Notes under the pieces: model-generated
Seen by the model: the letters and a program-made list of their open reading frames with translations, nothing else
Database searches by the model: none
Told to the model about the DNA's origin: nothing
NCBI GenBank assembly: GCA_963747535.1
Contig: CAVVFX010000006.1
Coordinates: 372,001 to 436,000, forward strand
Direction of reading: 5' to 3'
Length of the DNA: 64,000 nucleotides
Source of the DNA: CAVVFX01 sp963747535
GTDB taxonomy: Bacteria; Acidobacteriota; Terriglobia; Bryobacterales; Bryobacteraceae
Position numbers and translations under genes: made by a program
Part shown: positions 45,026 to 54,047 of the stretch, one piece after another
Layout of the letters: every line of letters begins with the position of its first letter
How positions within the stretch are numbered: position 1 is the stretch's first letter

Positions 45026-48000
45026 TCAGAACCGGAAGCGCATCTCGAGAATCATCTGGCGCGGATCAAAAGTCAACAGGCTATGACTGCCATAGGTGGC
45101 CGCCGATTGTCCCAAGCCCGCCGCGAGCCCTTGCGCCGGAATAGCGGTCGTCTGAATGCTGCCCAGGGCCATATTGTACGAGCCGGGCAGAAACTGCGTG
45201 TGGTTGAGTGCGTTGGTCACATTGGCGTGAAACGAGACCGTGTACTTTTCCACGATGCGGAAGTCGCGCGATAGTGAAATGTCAAAATTGTTTCGTCCCG
45301 GCCCGCGCATCTGGCCGTAGTCGATCGCCGCGTTTCCCATCCAATAGAGGTCAGTTTGATTAGTGCCGTTGGCCTCGGTCAGGATCTGCCCCGTGAACGC
45401 ATCCGGGTTGTACTTCAAATAGCATTGATTGCACGGCGTATATTGCCGTCCATCCGGAAGAGTGATCGTGGTCTTGCCGTTATACCAGCCTTGCAGGTTG
45501 CTCGGCAAGACCAGCGGCTCGTTCGGATTCCGATTCGGACGGCTATCCATCGACCCTCCATTGGCGCCCGTGGCAGAGAGCGGAAAACCCTGCTGCCAGG
45601 TGAACACCGAGCCGATCTGCCATCCGCTCAGCGCAGCTCGCGCCGCACGGTTGTTGAGTGCGAATTTCCCGCCCGTGCCAAACGGCAGTTCATAAGTCAG
45701 AATGGCAACCACCCGGTTAGGCACATCCCCATAGGACAATTTCTTATTGTTTTGCGGGTTCAGGATATCGATGACACCGTTGCTCGCGCCATTCCCGTTG
45801 CCGCCTACAGTATCGGAAAAGCCCTGCTCGTCTTGTAACTCGGTATAAGTAGTATCGATCGCTTTGGACCAGGTGTAATGCACGTCCAATAGGAATCCGC
45901 TCGAAAAGGAATGCCGGGCACGGAGGTTGAGCGCGTTATAGCTCGACCATCCATTATTCTTCTCCATCACATCCCCCAACAGCGCCAGGTAAGGATAGTA
46001 AGTATCCAGTTCGGGAACGGTTCGCTGGCCAAGTGTTCCCACGAATGGAAGCAGATTCCCCGTGGCCGGCTGCAGGGGGTTCTGCACGCTGGCTGAACAT
46101 GGGTTGTTGCCGTTCGAAGAGATGTAGGCCGAGCGGCAGGAGGCCAGCACGCTCGCCGGAACGCTTTGCGTGGTTTGCAGCGGATAGCGCGCCTGCAAAA
46201 GATTGGTGCCGCGAGTGCCTGTGTATCCAACCGAGATCATCCAGGTGCGGGATAGCTGGTGTTCGATGAAGAGATTCCACATCTCAGCGCGTGGAGGAAC
46301 CTCCTGCTGCGCATTGAAGAATGTGCCACCCGCCCCGTACAGTTGCGGAGCGGCGGAATTCGCGCCTACGGCCGGGATGATCACGGTCGCCGCCGGATTC
46401 CAGAAATTTACCATTGTTCCGTTCGGATTGGTCCCGTAAGGCAGGATCTGGGTTCCTGCCGCGAAAGCGCCCATGTTGTATGCGAACGGCCCGTCATACC
46501 AGCCGGTATTGTTCGCGCCGTAGGAGACTCCGAAGCCGCCCCGGACCACTGTCTTCTCGCTGATGCGATATGCCGCCCCGAGGCGCGGCCCGGCATTCGT
46601 GTACGTGGTTTTCCAAAGATTTCGGGGAAGCCCGCTTCCGGGTTGCCCCGGGAAGACTACCTGTCCGAGCGTGCCCCACGCATTGGTCTCGGCCAGATCC
46701 AGCACTTGTGAGCGATCGTAACGGTCCGTCGGACCTGGCTGCAATTCCCACCGCAAGCCCAGATTCACAGTCAGCCGCGACGTGGCGTGCCAGTCGTTCT
46801 GAGTGTAAATCCCGAAATACTTTGAGGTGAGCGCAGGCCGCGTATTCTGTGTCGTGTTCACAGACCAGCCTCCGCCTCCCGCCAGAATCGAAGCTCCCGC
46901 AAAACCCTGCTGCGCGATCGTATTGTTGTTGACCGAGGCGCCCGCATTGGTGACGTATTCGGTGGTGAAGGCATTAGGCGTCGATTGATACTGGGTCGCG
47001 GATTCCTGATAGTCCGTGTAATTGCCCTGGTATACCCGGTACTCCGCACCGCTTTTTAGCGTCCATTTTCCTTGGATCTTGGTGATGCTGCCATTTACCT
47101 GGCTGTTGGTCTGCCGCTCGTGCTTGTTGTTGTTCTGCGTGAATGCCGGGTTCGAAAAGGTTCCCGGAGATTGAAAGTCCGGCGCTGAACCGGGATAGGC
47201 CATCACCGCCTGCACGCTTCCCGGAATCCCATAAGAGGCGTAATCTGCAGCGGTGAAGTTGGTGGCGATGTTCGACAGATAGTTGGTGTGAATGCGGTTG
47301 ACACCGGCGCGAATGTCCAGTATGACCGTCGGGCTGAGGATCACCGTATCGCCAAACTGCACGTAAGGGTTGTCGTCGGAATCGTAGCGCGCCGATCCCG
47401 ACCCGCCGCTGGAAATTCCGTTCACCGCCGTCGGCGCCAGATAAAACTGGCTATTGGTGCCGGTATAGGGGCTGGGCGTAGTGACGTTGCCGATGGATAC
47501 TCCGCCGCTCATGTAAATGGACTGCCGGCCGTGGTGGTAATCCATCCGGCTATTGTTGCTGGAGCGATCGAACGTCCGCTGTCCCTGAGTGAAAAAGTTG
47601 TTCGCGCCAAATAGGTTCGTGGCCGGTTGGTTCGGCAGCGGATAGATGCTCATGATCTTCAGCGCGTAGGGACTGGGATTTGGGATGACATTGTTAGGAT
47701 AGGGCGCACGCTGATACACGTTGGTCGATGGGTTCCCGACGATGTTGTTCGGATCCCAGATGGTGACCGGCGTGGCCGCTCCGTTGGTCCCTGAGATTAC
47801 GGTCTGACTGAAGTCGCCGGCGCGCTGCGCTGCAGTCGGCACGGTCAGGGTCCACTGCGGCGTGTCGTCATGCAGCAGCAGTTCGTAGCTGGTAAAGACA
47901 AACAGTTTGTCCTTGATGATGGGCCCGCCGATGGTGCCGCCAAAGTCGTTTACGCGGAATTGCGCGCGCGCGATGCCATTGGTGTTGTTGTAGAAACTGT

Positions 48001-48820
48001 TGGCGTTGAAATCCTCATTCCGCACCCGGTAGTAAGCGCTCCCGTGGAACTGGTTGGTGCCGCTCTTGGTTGCCATTTGGATCGCCCCCATACCGCGTCC
48101 GAATTCGGCAGTATAGTTGTTGGTCACCGCGCGAACTTCCTGGAGGCTGTCGCTGTTGGGCAGCACTGCGGCCTCGTTCCATGCGCCGCTCGTCACGCTC
48201 AAGCCATCGAGCTGAATCGCCGCGCCGAACGCTGTGGCGCCACCCACGTTGATCGCCGACTGAGTTCTGCGGCCGTCATAGCCTATCCCGAAGGATTGCG
48301 GCGTCATCGACTCACTCAACTCCGTGCGTCCGACCACGCCTTCCAGCAGCGTGGCGTAATACAGCGGGTTCTGCGTCGCGTTAGGAACCGCGTCGATGAC
48401 GTGCGAACTCACCGCGCTCTCCACCGTGGTGGATTCGCTCTGCATCTGGTCAGCGGTCGCGATCACCGTGATTTGAGCCGAGGTAGCGGCAAGCCGTAAT
48501 TCGATATCGGCGCGAGCCGTGCCTTCCGTGACCACGTTGACTCCATCCACACGAAAGGCCGGAAATCCCACGGCGGTGACTGTCACGGAGTAAGAGCCGG
48601 CTTTCAGATACGGTACCGTGTACTCGCCGTTGTTGTTGGTGGCGGCGTAGTAGGAGTAGTGAGTGGCGTCCTCGACGACCGCGACCTTCGCATTGGGCAC
48701 AACCGCTTTTTGAGGGTCAGTCACCACTCCGGTGATCATCCCTGAGTTAATCTGGGCCGTCGCGTTGAACGCCCATAGCGTAAAAAGCGCAACGACAGCT
48801 AAACCGACCCTGATCCTCAT
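45026..48820 (-). CDS. Giant TonB-dependent receptor, Oar-like
   Basis: A 1264-residue outer-membrane protein. Signal peptide, then a carboxypeptidase regulatory-like domain (~25-110; GMITGVVTDPQKAVVPNAKV, YTVPYLKAGSYSVTVTAVGF), plug (~115-250) and a very long barrel ending RQMILEMRFRF. It is 16 bases downstream of the glycosidase-like gene, so glycan uptake is likely. Sequence similarity with the receptor at 32109 is confined to architecture and short motifs. Confidence 0.93.
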   Translation of the reverse strand: MRIRVGLAVVALFTLWAFNATAQINSGMITGVVTDPQKAVVPNAKVAVVEDATHYSYYAATNNNGEYTVPYLKAGSYSVTVTAVGFPAFRVDGVNVVTEGTARADIELRLAATSAQITVIATADQMQSESTTVESAVSSHVIDAVPNATQNPLYYATLLEGVVGRTELSESMTPQSFGIGYDGRRTQSAINVGGATAFGAAIQLDGLSVTSGAWNEAAVLPNSDSLQEVRAVTNNYTAEFGRGMGAIQMATKSGTNQFHGSAYYRVRNEDFNANSFYNNTNGIARAQFRVNDFGGTIGGPIIKDKLFVFTSYELLLHDDTPQWTLTVPTAAQRAGDFSQTVISGTNGAATPVTIWDPNNIVGNPSTNVYQRAPYPNNVIPNPSPYALKIMSIYPLPNQPATNLFGANNFFTQGQRTFDRSSNNSRMDYHHGRQSIYMSGGVSIGNVTTPSPYTGTNSQFYLAPTAVNGISSGGSGSARYDSDDNPYVQFGDTVILSPTVILDIRAGVNRIHTNYLSNIATNFTAADYASYGIPGSVQAVMAYPGSAPDFQSPGTFSNPAFTQNNNKHERQTNSQVNGSITKIQGKWTLKSGAEYRVYQGNYTDYQESATQYQSTPNAFTTEYVTNAGASVNNNTIAQQGFAGASILAGGGGWSVNTTQNTRPALTSKYFGIYTQNDWHATSRLTVNLGLRWELQPGPTDRYDRSQVLDLAETNAWGTLGQVVFPGQPGSGLPRNLWKTTYTNAGPRLGAAYRISEKTVVRGGFGVSYGANNTGWYDGPFAYNMGAFAAGTQILPYGTNPNGTMVNFWNPAATVIIPAVGANSAAPQLYGAGGTFFNAQQEVPPRAEMWNLFIEHQLSRTWMISVGYTGTRGTNLLQARYPLQTTQSVPASVLASCRSAYISSNGNNPCSASVQNPLQPATGNLLPFVGTLGQRTVPELDTYYPYLALLGDVMEKNNGWSSYNALNLRARHSFSSGFLLDVHYTWSKAIDTTYTELQDEQGFSDTVGGNGNGASNGVIDILNPQNNKKLSYGDVPNRVVAILTYELPFGTGGKFALNNRAARAALSGWQIGSVFTWQQGFPLSATGANGGSMDSRPNRNPNEPLVLPSNLQGWYNGKTTITLPDGRQYTPCNQCYLKYNPDAFTGQILTEANGTNQTDLYWMGNAAIDYGQMRGPGRNNFDISLSRDFRIVEKYTVSFHANVTNALNHTQFLPGSYNMALGSIQTTAIPAQGLAAGLGQSAATYGSHSLLTFDPRQMILEMRFRF

Positions 48821-48836
48821 AGCACTCTCCTCATTT

Positions 48837-50897
48837 TCATATCTCGATCACAATAGCCTGGTGTCCTTCCACGAACGGCACAGAAAACGCCGCATATCCG
48901 TTTTCATACCGAAATGGAAGCCGCCCGCCGTCAGACGCCAGCCGTATCAGTCGCGGATTGACCGGCGTGCGCAGTTGCAGATGAACATCTTTCAGCAGTC
49001 CCGGCTCCTCGATGATGTCCAAATTCGGAGCACGCCGTGTCAGCGGGTAGTGCAGCAGGTGAACCACGAAACGTTTGCCGCTGTCCGGCTGCTCCATCAC
49101 GGTCGCTTGCGCCGTCGAAGGTAAGTTCCCGGTCCTCAGCACCGGGTTCGGAAGCAGGTTGCGGATCAGTGCCGCAACGACCTGCTTGTAAATTCCGTAA
49201 CCGTCCGCCGCGTACGACGAGAAGAACGGGTTTGCGATGTATGCCGTCCGCCCGCGCATAACCACGAACGGCTCCTCCGTGCGCCGGTCCACGGGCGTCT
49301 GCACGTGAGAACTGTAGTGCTCGGGAGATCGATCGAAGTACGGGTGCCCGTAAGTGGCTAAGATCTTAGTCCCCGTCATTGCCTCGATACTCACCCCACG
49401 CTGGTACAGGAAATAGGCGTAATCGGCGAGGTCCGGCAGGGCGCCTTGAACCGGATAGAAGAACTCGTCCCGATAGCGCGACTCTCCTAAGAACTTCACT
49501 CCCAGTTCCGGCAGCGCAAAGTCGCCCTTCCGCGGGTCGAGCAGACTCCGGTGGCTGGCGATCAGCGCGCCGCCACTGGCCAGGTATCGGTTCAATGCCT
49601 CCAGCAAGGGAGGTGTCGGCTCAATCTGGTCGGGCAGAATCAGAAGACGGTAGTCCTCGAAGCGGTTCTCCAGATCGAGGACATCGAACTGCTGATGCAG
49701 CTCCACCAGCATGTTGGTAAAACCTGTATCGGCAAGCGGGATTCCTGAAGTGGTTTCGGGCGTATTTACCGCCGCCGAGATGACGCCGATGTCCGTGACC
49801 GCGCGCGCCCCACGGACGTAGGGCTCAAGCGCTTCGACCTTCGCGTAAGTAGCGGCAATGCGCTGGTACGTAATGGCGTCCAGCCGGCCACGCGGATGCA
49901 ACTGATCGCCCACGCAACAGTGCGCGCCGTTGGCGAGAAAGCTCAAGCACTCGTAATCGAGCGCCGCCTGATTCTTCAGGCCCCCAAAATCGCCCCAAGA
50001 CTTATGAAACCGGCCGTCCATCCCGACTAGTTGCTTACCCAGCGTCCGCATGTGCCGGACACGCTGCTGCAAGTGGCTATAGCCCCACCCGCCGGTCGGC
50101 AGCGATTCGATTTCAATATGGCTATAATTGACCAATTCGTCGCGAATTCCCAACACTGTCCGGCTATTATAGAAAACCAATGCTTCATTCCAATGACGAT
50201 GAACGAGTTCAGTAAGGCGCCGCTCCATCCGCTTAGCGACGATCTTGTTGTGCCGCTTAATATCGGCGCCGGTATCGGATAATCCGGCTCGCTCCCGCTC
50301 CTCACGGCACCACAGGCAGAAACAGCCGTCCGGCGGGGTCCACGCGATGTCGAACCAACTGCCATCGCCGCGATAGCGAGTGAGGATCTCCTCGTTTTCG
50401 CGCACTATCTGGTCGAGGTAGGGAGAATTGAGACAGACCTGCTGCCACTCGACGCCGGAATTCCGCCCGCCAAAGATAACCGGTTTGCCGCTGCGGTCGA
50501 GTATCCGCCACTCCGGATGCCGCTTCGCCGCGAGCGCATCCCAAGTCAGACAGTAGTAATAATTTGCCGCGATACCCGCCGGCCGTAGTGCTTCCAGCAT
50601 CTCGCCGAGCAAATCGCGTTTTAACCCAGGATGCCGCACGGCAATTTGGGTGTCGTAATACGCGTAGCCGTGCATGCATTTGGCGAATACATTGATGGAG
50701 TTCACCCGCGCCCGCTGGAGGACTGCGACAAACTCGCGGGGATCGAACTCGGCGCCTACATCCGGGATGAGTCCGCCGGTATGAAAATCGAGATGGATCT
50801 GCCGGAACGGCAGGTCGCGCCGGCTCGTGCCGCGACTGGCAGCCGAAACAGCCAGAACTATGCCACTGGATGCAACGAATTGGCGACGGTTCATCAT
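48837..50897 (-). CDS. GHL6/beta-galactosidase-like exported glycosidase
   Basis: A ~686-residue protein with a Tat-like start (MNRRQFVASSGIVLAVSAAS). The barrel contains NVFAKCMHGYAYYDTQIA, NYYYCLTWDALAAKRHPEWR, CLNSPYLDQIVRENEEIL and DGSWFDIAWTPPDGCFCLWC, which resemble hypothetical glycosyl hydrolase family 6, followed by a beta-galactosidase trimerisation-like domain (YRLLILPDQIEPTPPLLEAL, GGALIASHRSLLD). The acidic residues DGSWFD and EIES (SHIEIESLP) are candidates for catalysis. The ATG pair at 50897/50894 was chosen; the frame is open 100 codons further, but that part is noncoding by appearance. It begins the operon with the giant TonB receptor. Confidence 0.8.
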   Translation of the reverse strand: MMNRRQFVASSGIVLAVSAASRGTSRRDLPFRQIHLDFHTGGLIPDVGAEFDPREFVAVLQRARVNSINVFAKCMHGYAYYDTQIAVRHPGLKRDLLGEMLEALRPAGIAANYYYCLTWDALAAKRHPEWRILDRSGKPVIFGGRNSGVEWQQVCLNSPYLDQIVRENEEILTRYRGDGSWFDIAWTPPDGCFCLWCREERERAGLSDTGADIKRHNKIVAKRMERRLTELVHRHWNEALVFYNSRTVLGIRDELVNYSHIEIESLPTGGWGYSHLQQRVRHMRTLGKQLVGMDGRFHKSWGDFGGLKNQAALDYECLSFLANGAHCCVGDQLHPRGRLDAITYQRIAATYAKVEALEPYVRGARAVTDIGVISAAVNTPETTSGIPLADTGFTNMLVELHQQFDVLDLENRFEDYRLLILPDQIEPTPPLLEALNRYLASGGALIASHRSLLDPRKGDFALPELGVKFLGESRYRDEFFYPVQGALPDLADYAYFLYQRGVSIEAMTGTKILATYGHPYFDRSPEHYSSHVQTPVDRRTEEPFVVMRGRTAYIANPFFSSYAADGYGIYKQVVAALIRNLLPNPVLRTGNLPSTAQATVMEQPDSGKRFVVHLLHYPLTRRAPNLDIIEEPGLLKDVHLQLRTPVNPRLIRLASDGGRLPFRYENGYAAFSVPFVEGHQAIVIEI

Positions 50898-50959
50898 CTC
50901 GGCAAACAGGCGGGGCTTTATGTGATAGAGTATCCGTAAATTAGAGTCTCGATAAGTGT

Positions 50960-50984
50960 TTTCACGGTGGTTTTCACCGTGAAA
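50960..50984. promoter_or_regulatory. Perfect 10-bp inverted repeat in a divergent promoter
   Basis: TTTCACGGTG, five-base spacer GTTTT, CACCGTGAAA. The same stretch is also a tandem 12-bp direct repeat (50958-50969 and 50970-50981, 11 of 12 identical), and GAGGTGAAAAG at 50985-50995 repeats the half-site again in inverse orientation. It lies between the glycosidase gene and the plus-strand regulator at 50998, and is a good operator candidate. Confidence 0.6.
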
Positions 50985-50997
50985 GAGGTGAAAAGCC

Positions 50998-52293
50998 TTG
51001 GAGAAGCAGTTATGTGTCGCTGACATACCGTCCAGGTTGGACGGCGATCCCCGCTGGCAGTTGGTCCAGAGAATCCTTCTGAGTCCGCAGTTTGCGCGGT
51101 CCGCCCGGCTGAAGACTTTTCTGCAGTATGTGACGCGATGCGCACTGCTGGACCATGCCGAACAGGTGACCGAGCAACAAATTGGTGTCCACGTATTCGG
51201 CAAGCCGCCGGCCTACAATGCCGGCGAGGACAACATTGTCCGCTCACAAGCTCGTTTTCTGCGCATCAAACTGGGTGAGTACTTCGAGTCCGGGCCGGGG
51301 CACGAGGAGCCGGTGGTCCTCACCATTCCGAAAGGCTCGTACCTGCCCCATTTCGCTGCCAGGACGGCGGACCCAGTCGCGGTCGCCGAGCCATCCACGC
51401 CCCTACCACACGCTCCACGACCGAAGCTCTCGCGGAGGTTCTGGATTTCCGTCCTCGCCGTGATCGTGCTTCTGTCGGCCGTATTGCTGCTGCGGCAACG
51501 CCTTCGGCAGCCGGCGCGCGAACCCGAGGTTGCTCTCTGGCCCCAGTTGTTTGACACGCACCGGCCGACGACGATCGTAGCCGCGGATTACGTATACTCC
51601 ATGGTGCAGGAGGCGTCCGGCCGCACGATCTCGCTAGACGAGTACCTCGGCTCCGATTATCTCAACCTGGTTGCTCAGCTCAATGCGGTATCCGGTCTGG
51701 AGCGCCTGTTTCCGAACATCGCCCAGCGGCACTATACGGGATTCGAGAACGTCACCAGTGTTGCACGATTGCTCGCCGTGAAGCAGGCTCAGTCCACTCG
51801 CACGGTGGTTCGGTTCGCCAGAGACCTGACGATGCGAGAAGTGGGCGCAGGCAATCTGATCCTGCTGGGAAGCAAGCAGTCCAATCCGTGGGACTGGTTG
51901 TTCGAGAGCAAACTGAACTTCCGGTTCGAATACCAGCGCGCGGGGCACAAAGTCTACATCTTGAATCGCATACCGCGGCCCGGCGAAGAGGCGGAGTACC
52001 AGCCGAGCGCCCTCGACGCACTGTCGCGCGTGATCTATGGCGGGATCGCTTTCCTGCCCAATGTAGACCGCCAAAGCAATGTCCTGATCCTGCAGGGCAC
52101 ATCCATGGCAGCGCCCGAGGCTGCGCTGGAAATTCTCGACAATCCAGCGCTGTTCCGTGCACTGGTCCGCCGCATCAGCGCGGGACGCAGGGACGGCGAA
52201 TTACCCTATTTCGAGGCACTCATCCGCACCCGTACGCTGAACGGCGTGGCGGACGGATCCACGATCGTTGCCAGCCGGATTTTGGGCGAGTAG
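50998..52293 (+). CDS. Membrane-anchored regulator-like protein
   Basis: A 431-residue protein starting at a TTG with AGAGG 9 bases upstream. N-terminal module (~15-118: RLKTFLQYVTRCALLDHAEQ, IGVHVFGKPP, ILLSPQF, VLTIPKGSYLPHF) matches the one in the 35560 gene. One transmembrane helix follows (~147-166, FWISVLAVIVLLSAVLLL) and then a ~260-residue C-terminal part of unknown fold (SLDEYLGSDYLNLVAQLNAV, LILLGSKQSNPWDW, NVLILQGTSMAAPEAALEIL). The layout is like CadC/ToxR one-component sensors: cytoplasmic DNA-binding-like head and periplasmic sensor. It probably controls the divergent glycosidase-TonB operon; a direct role in DNA binding is inference. Confidence 0.82.
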   Translation: MEKQLCVADIPSRLDGDPRWQLVQRILLSPQFARSARLKTFLQYVTRCALLDHAEQVTEQQIGVHVFGKPPAYNAGEDNIVRSQARFLRIKLGEYFESGPGHEEPVVLTIPKGSYLPHFAARTADPVAVAEPSTPLPHAPRPKLSRRFWISVLAVIVLLSAVLLLRQRLRQPAREPEVALWPQLFDTHRPTTIVAADYVYSMVQEASGRTISLDEYLGSDYLNLVAQLNAVSGLERLFPNIAQRHYTGFENVTSVARLLAVKQAQSTRTVVRFARDLTMREVGAGNLILLGSKQSNPWDWLFESKLNFRFEYQRAGHKVYILNRIPRPGEEAEYQPSALDALSRVIYGGIAFLPNVDRQSNVLILQGTSMAAPEAALEILDNPALFRALVRRISAGRRDGELPYFEALIRTRTLNGVADGSTIVASRILGE

Positions 52294-52311
52294 TATTCCA
52301 GGAAATGCTGC

Positions 52312-53448
52312 TCAGCGCCGATCCGCCGCTGCGCTCAGCAACTTCGCCAGCAAAGCCACCCGATCCGCAATCCGATCGATGAGGATGCTTTCGTGACTGG
52401 CGTGCGCTCCCTCGCCGACTCCACCCAATCCGTCCAGCGTCGGGACCCCCAATGCGGACGTGAAGTTGCCATCCGAGCCTCCACCGGTTGAGGACTCCTC
52501 GAGTTCCACTCCGACTTCGCGAGCCAGCCGCCGGGCTGTTTCAAAAAGCTTCACCGTGCCCGGCGTGCGCTCCATCGGAGGACGGTTGATGGCTCCTGTA
52601 ACTTCCACCGAGCAACGCTTATCCACCGCCCGCAGCAACTGGAACTTCCGGTCGAGCGGAGCCGCGTCGCGCAGCCGCGGAATGCGTACGTCGACATGCG
52701 CCATAGCTTCGGCCGCAACCACGTTTGAGCGGGTGCCTCCGCTGATGACGCCAGGATTGACGGTGATCCCGCGTTCTACCCGGCTGAACTCAGCGATGCG
52801 CTGGATCTGACGCGCCAGTTCCACCACCGCGCTCGCGCCCGCGGCGAAGTCGATGCCGGAATGCGCCGCTTTGCCTCGCACCGTGACGCGATAATCGCCC
52901 ACGCCTTTGCGCGCAGTCTTGAGTTTGCCGGTCAGCCCGGTGCCGGGTTCCAGGACCAGGACGCGATCGCGCGTTCGGGCGTTCTTCTCGGTGAGCGCAC
53001 GAGACGTATGGCTGCCGGTCTCCTCGTCCGAATTCAATTGCAGCAAGACGCGGCTACTGACCGGGATGTCGAGCTCGCGCAAGGCACCGACCGCCGCGAG
53101 AAAGAACGCGATGCCCGATTTCATATCGAGCACGCCAGGGCCCCACAGCCGGCCGTCTTTCTGCCGGAACGGCATCGACTGCAGTGTACCGATGGGCCAC
53201 ACCGTATCGAGATGTCCGAGCACCAGCACTTGTCCGGATTTCTTGCGGCCGGGCAGCGACAACTCGGCAAGCAGATGTCCGTTGAAGCGTATGCGCGCGT
53301 GGCCTTTAAGCGAAGACGCCACCAGATCGCCGAACGTACGCAACGCCGCGGCGTCGCCACTGGGCGACTCGCATTCCACAAACTCACGAATCTGCGCGAT
53401 GATCAGGCGTTGGTGAGCCTCCGCCCATTTGAGTATAGGGTCGGTCAT
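52312..53448 (-). CDS. M20 family metallopeptidase, glutamate carboxypeptidase-like
   Basis: A 378-residue zinc hydrolase without signal peptide. Metal ligands are in VLGHLDTVWP, WGPGVLDMKSG, SDEETGS, LVLEPGTG and AHASHES. The dimerisation domain (GKAAHSGIDFAAGASAVVEL) is present. The pattern TARKGVGDYRVTVRGKAAHS resembles carboxypeptidase G2-like enzymes that release C-terminal glutamate or similar amino acids. It starts directly after the yjbQ-like gene stop (no gap). Confidence 0.9.
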   Translation of the reverse strand: MTDPILKWAEAHQRLIIAQIREFVECESPSGDAAALRTFGDLVASSLKGHARIRFNGHLLAELSLPGRKKSGQVLVLGHLDTVWPIGTLQSMPFRQKDGRLWGPGVLDMKSGIAFFLAAVGALRELDIPVSSRVLLQLNSDEETGSHTSRALTEKNARTRDRVLVLEPGTGLTGKLKTARKGVGDYRVTVRGKAAHSGIDFAAGASAVVELARQIQRIAEFSRVERGITVNPGVISGGTRSNVVAAEAMAHVDVRIPRLRDAAPLDRKFQLLRAVDKRCSVEVTGAINRPPMERTPGTVKLFETARRLAREVGVELEESSTGGGSDGNFTSALGVPTLDGLGGVGEGAHASHESILIDRIADRVALLAKLLSAAADRR

Positions 53449-53889
53449 TTACTCTCCGATAATTTTAATCAGCACGCGCTTCCGGCGGCCGCCATCGAAC
53501 TCGCCATAGAAGATCTGCTCCCAGGGTCCGAAGTCGAGTTTGCCATCAGTGATGGCGACTACTACTTCGCGGCCCATCACCTGACGCTTCATGTGCGCGT
53601 CGGCATTGTCTTCGCCGGTCCGGTTGTGCAGGTACTGCGAGACAGGCTCGTGCGGCGCGAGTTTCTCAAGCCACTTATCGTAATCGGAGTGCAGGCCCTT
53701 CTCATTGTCATTGATGAATACCGAGGCGGTGATATGCATGGCATTGACCAGCACCAGACCCTCCTTGACGCCGCTCTCACGCAGACAGTCTTCCACCTGT
53801 GAGGTGATGTTGATGAAGGCCCGGCGCCCCGGGACGTTGAACCACAGTTCTTTGCGAAAGGATTTCACGAATATATTGTCGCCGGTCAT
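53449..53889 (-). CDS. YjbQ family protein (secondary thiamine-phosphate synthase-like)
   Basis: A 146-residue protein of the UPF0047/YjbQ family. Blocks: FINITSQVEDCLRESGVKEG, LVLVNAMHITASVFINDNE, NADAHMKRQVMGREVVVAIT and GKLDFGPWEQIFYGEFDGGR. YjbQ can act as a weak thiamine phosphate synthase in vitro, but its physiological role is unsettled. The start at 53889 gives the usual length; the frame is open 23 codons further up. Directly followed by the M20 peptidase gene. Confidence 0.9.
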   Translation of the reverse strand: MTGDNIFVKSFRKELWFNVPGRRAFINITSQVEDCLRESGVKEGLVLVNAMHITASVFINDNEKGLHSDYDKWLEKLAPHEPVSQYLHNRTGEDNADAHMKRQVMGREVVVAITDGKLDFGPWEQIFYGEFDGGRRKRVLIKIIGE

Positions 53890-54047
53890 GGAAGCCTTCG
53901 CTGAGACTCGGCCGGCAATTCCTCCGTAGGCCCGCGGCGCGCGGAAAAGCAGAGGCACTTTGGCCGGCGAGAAACAGCGGCTTGTTCGTGCTGGCCGGCC
54001 CGATCATCGGCTTCGCAGCGGCCATTGCGCTGATATGCAGAATATGC

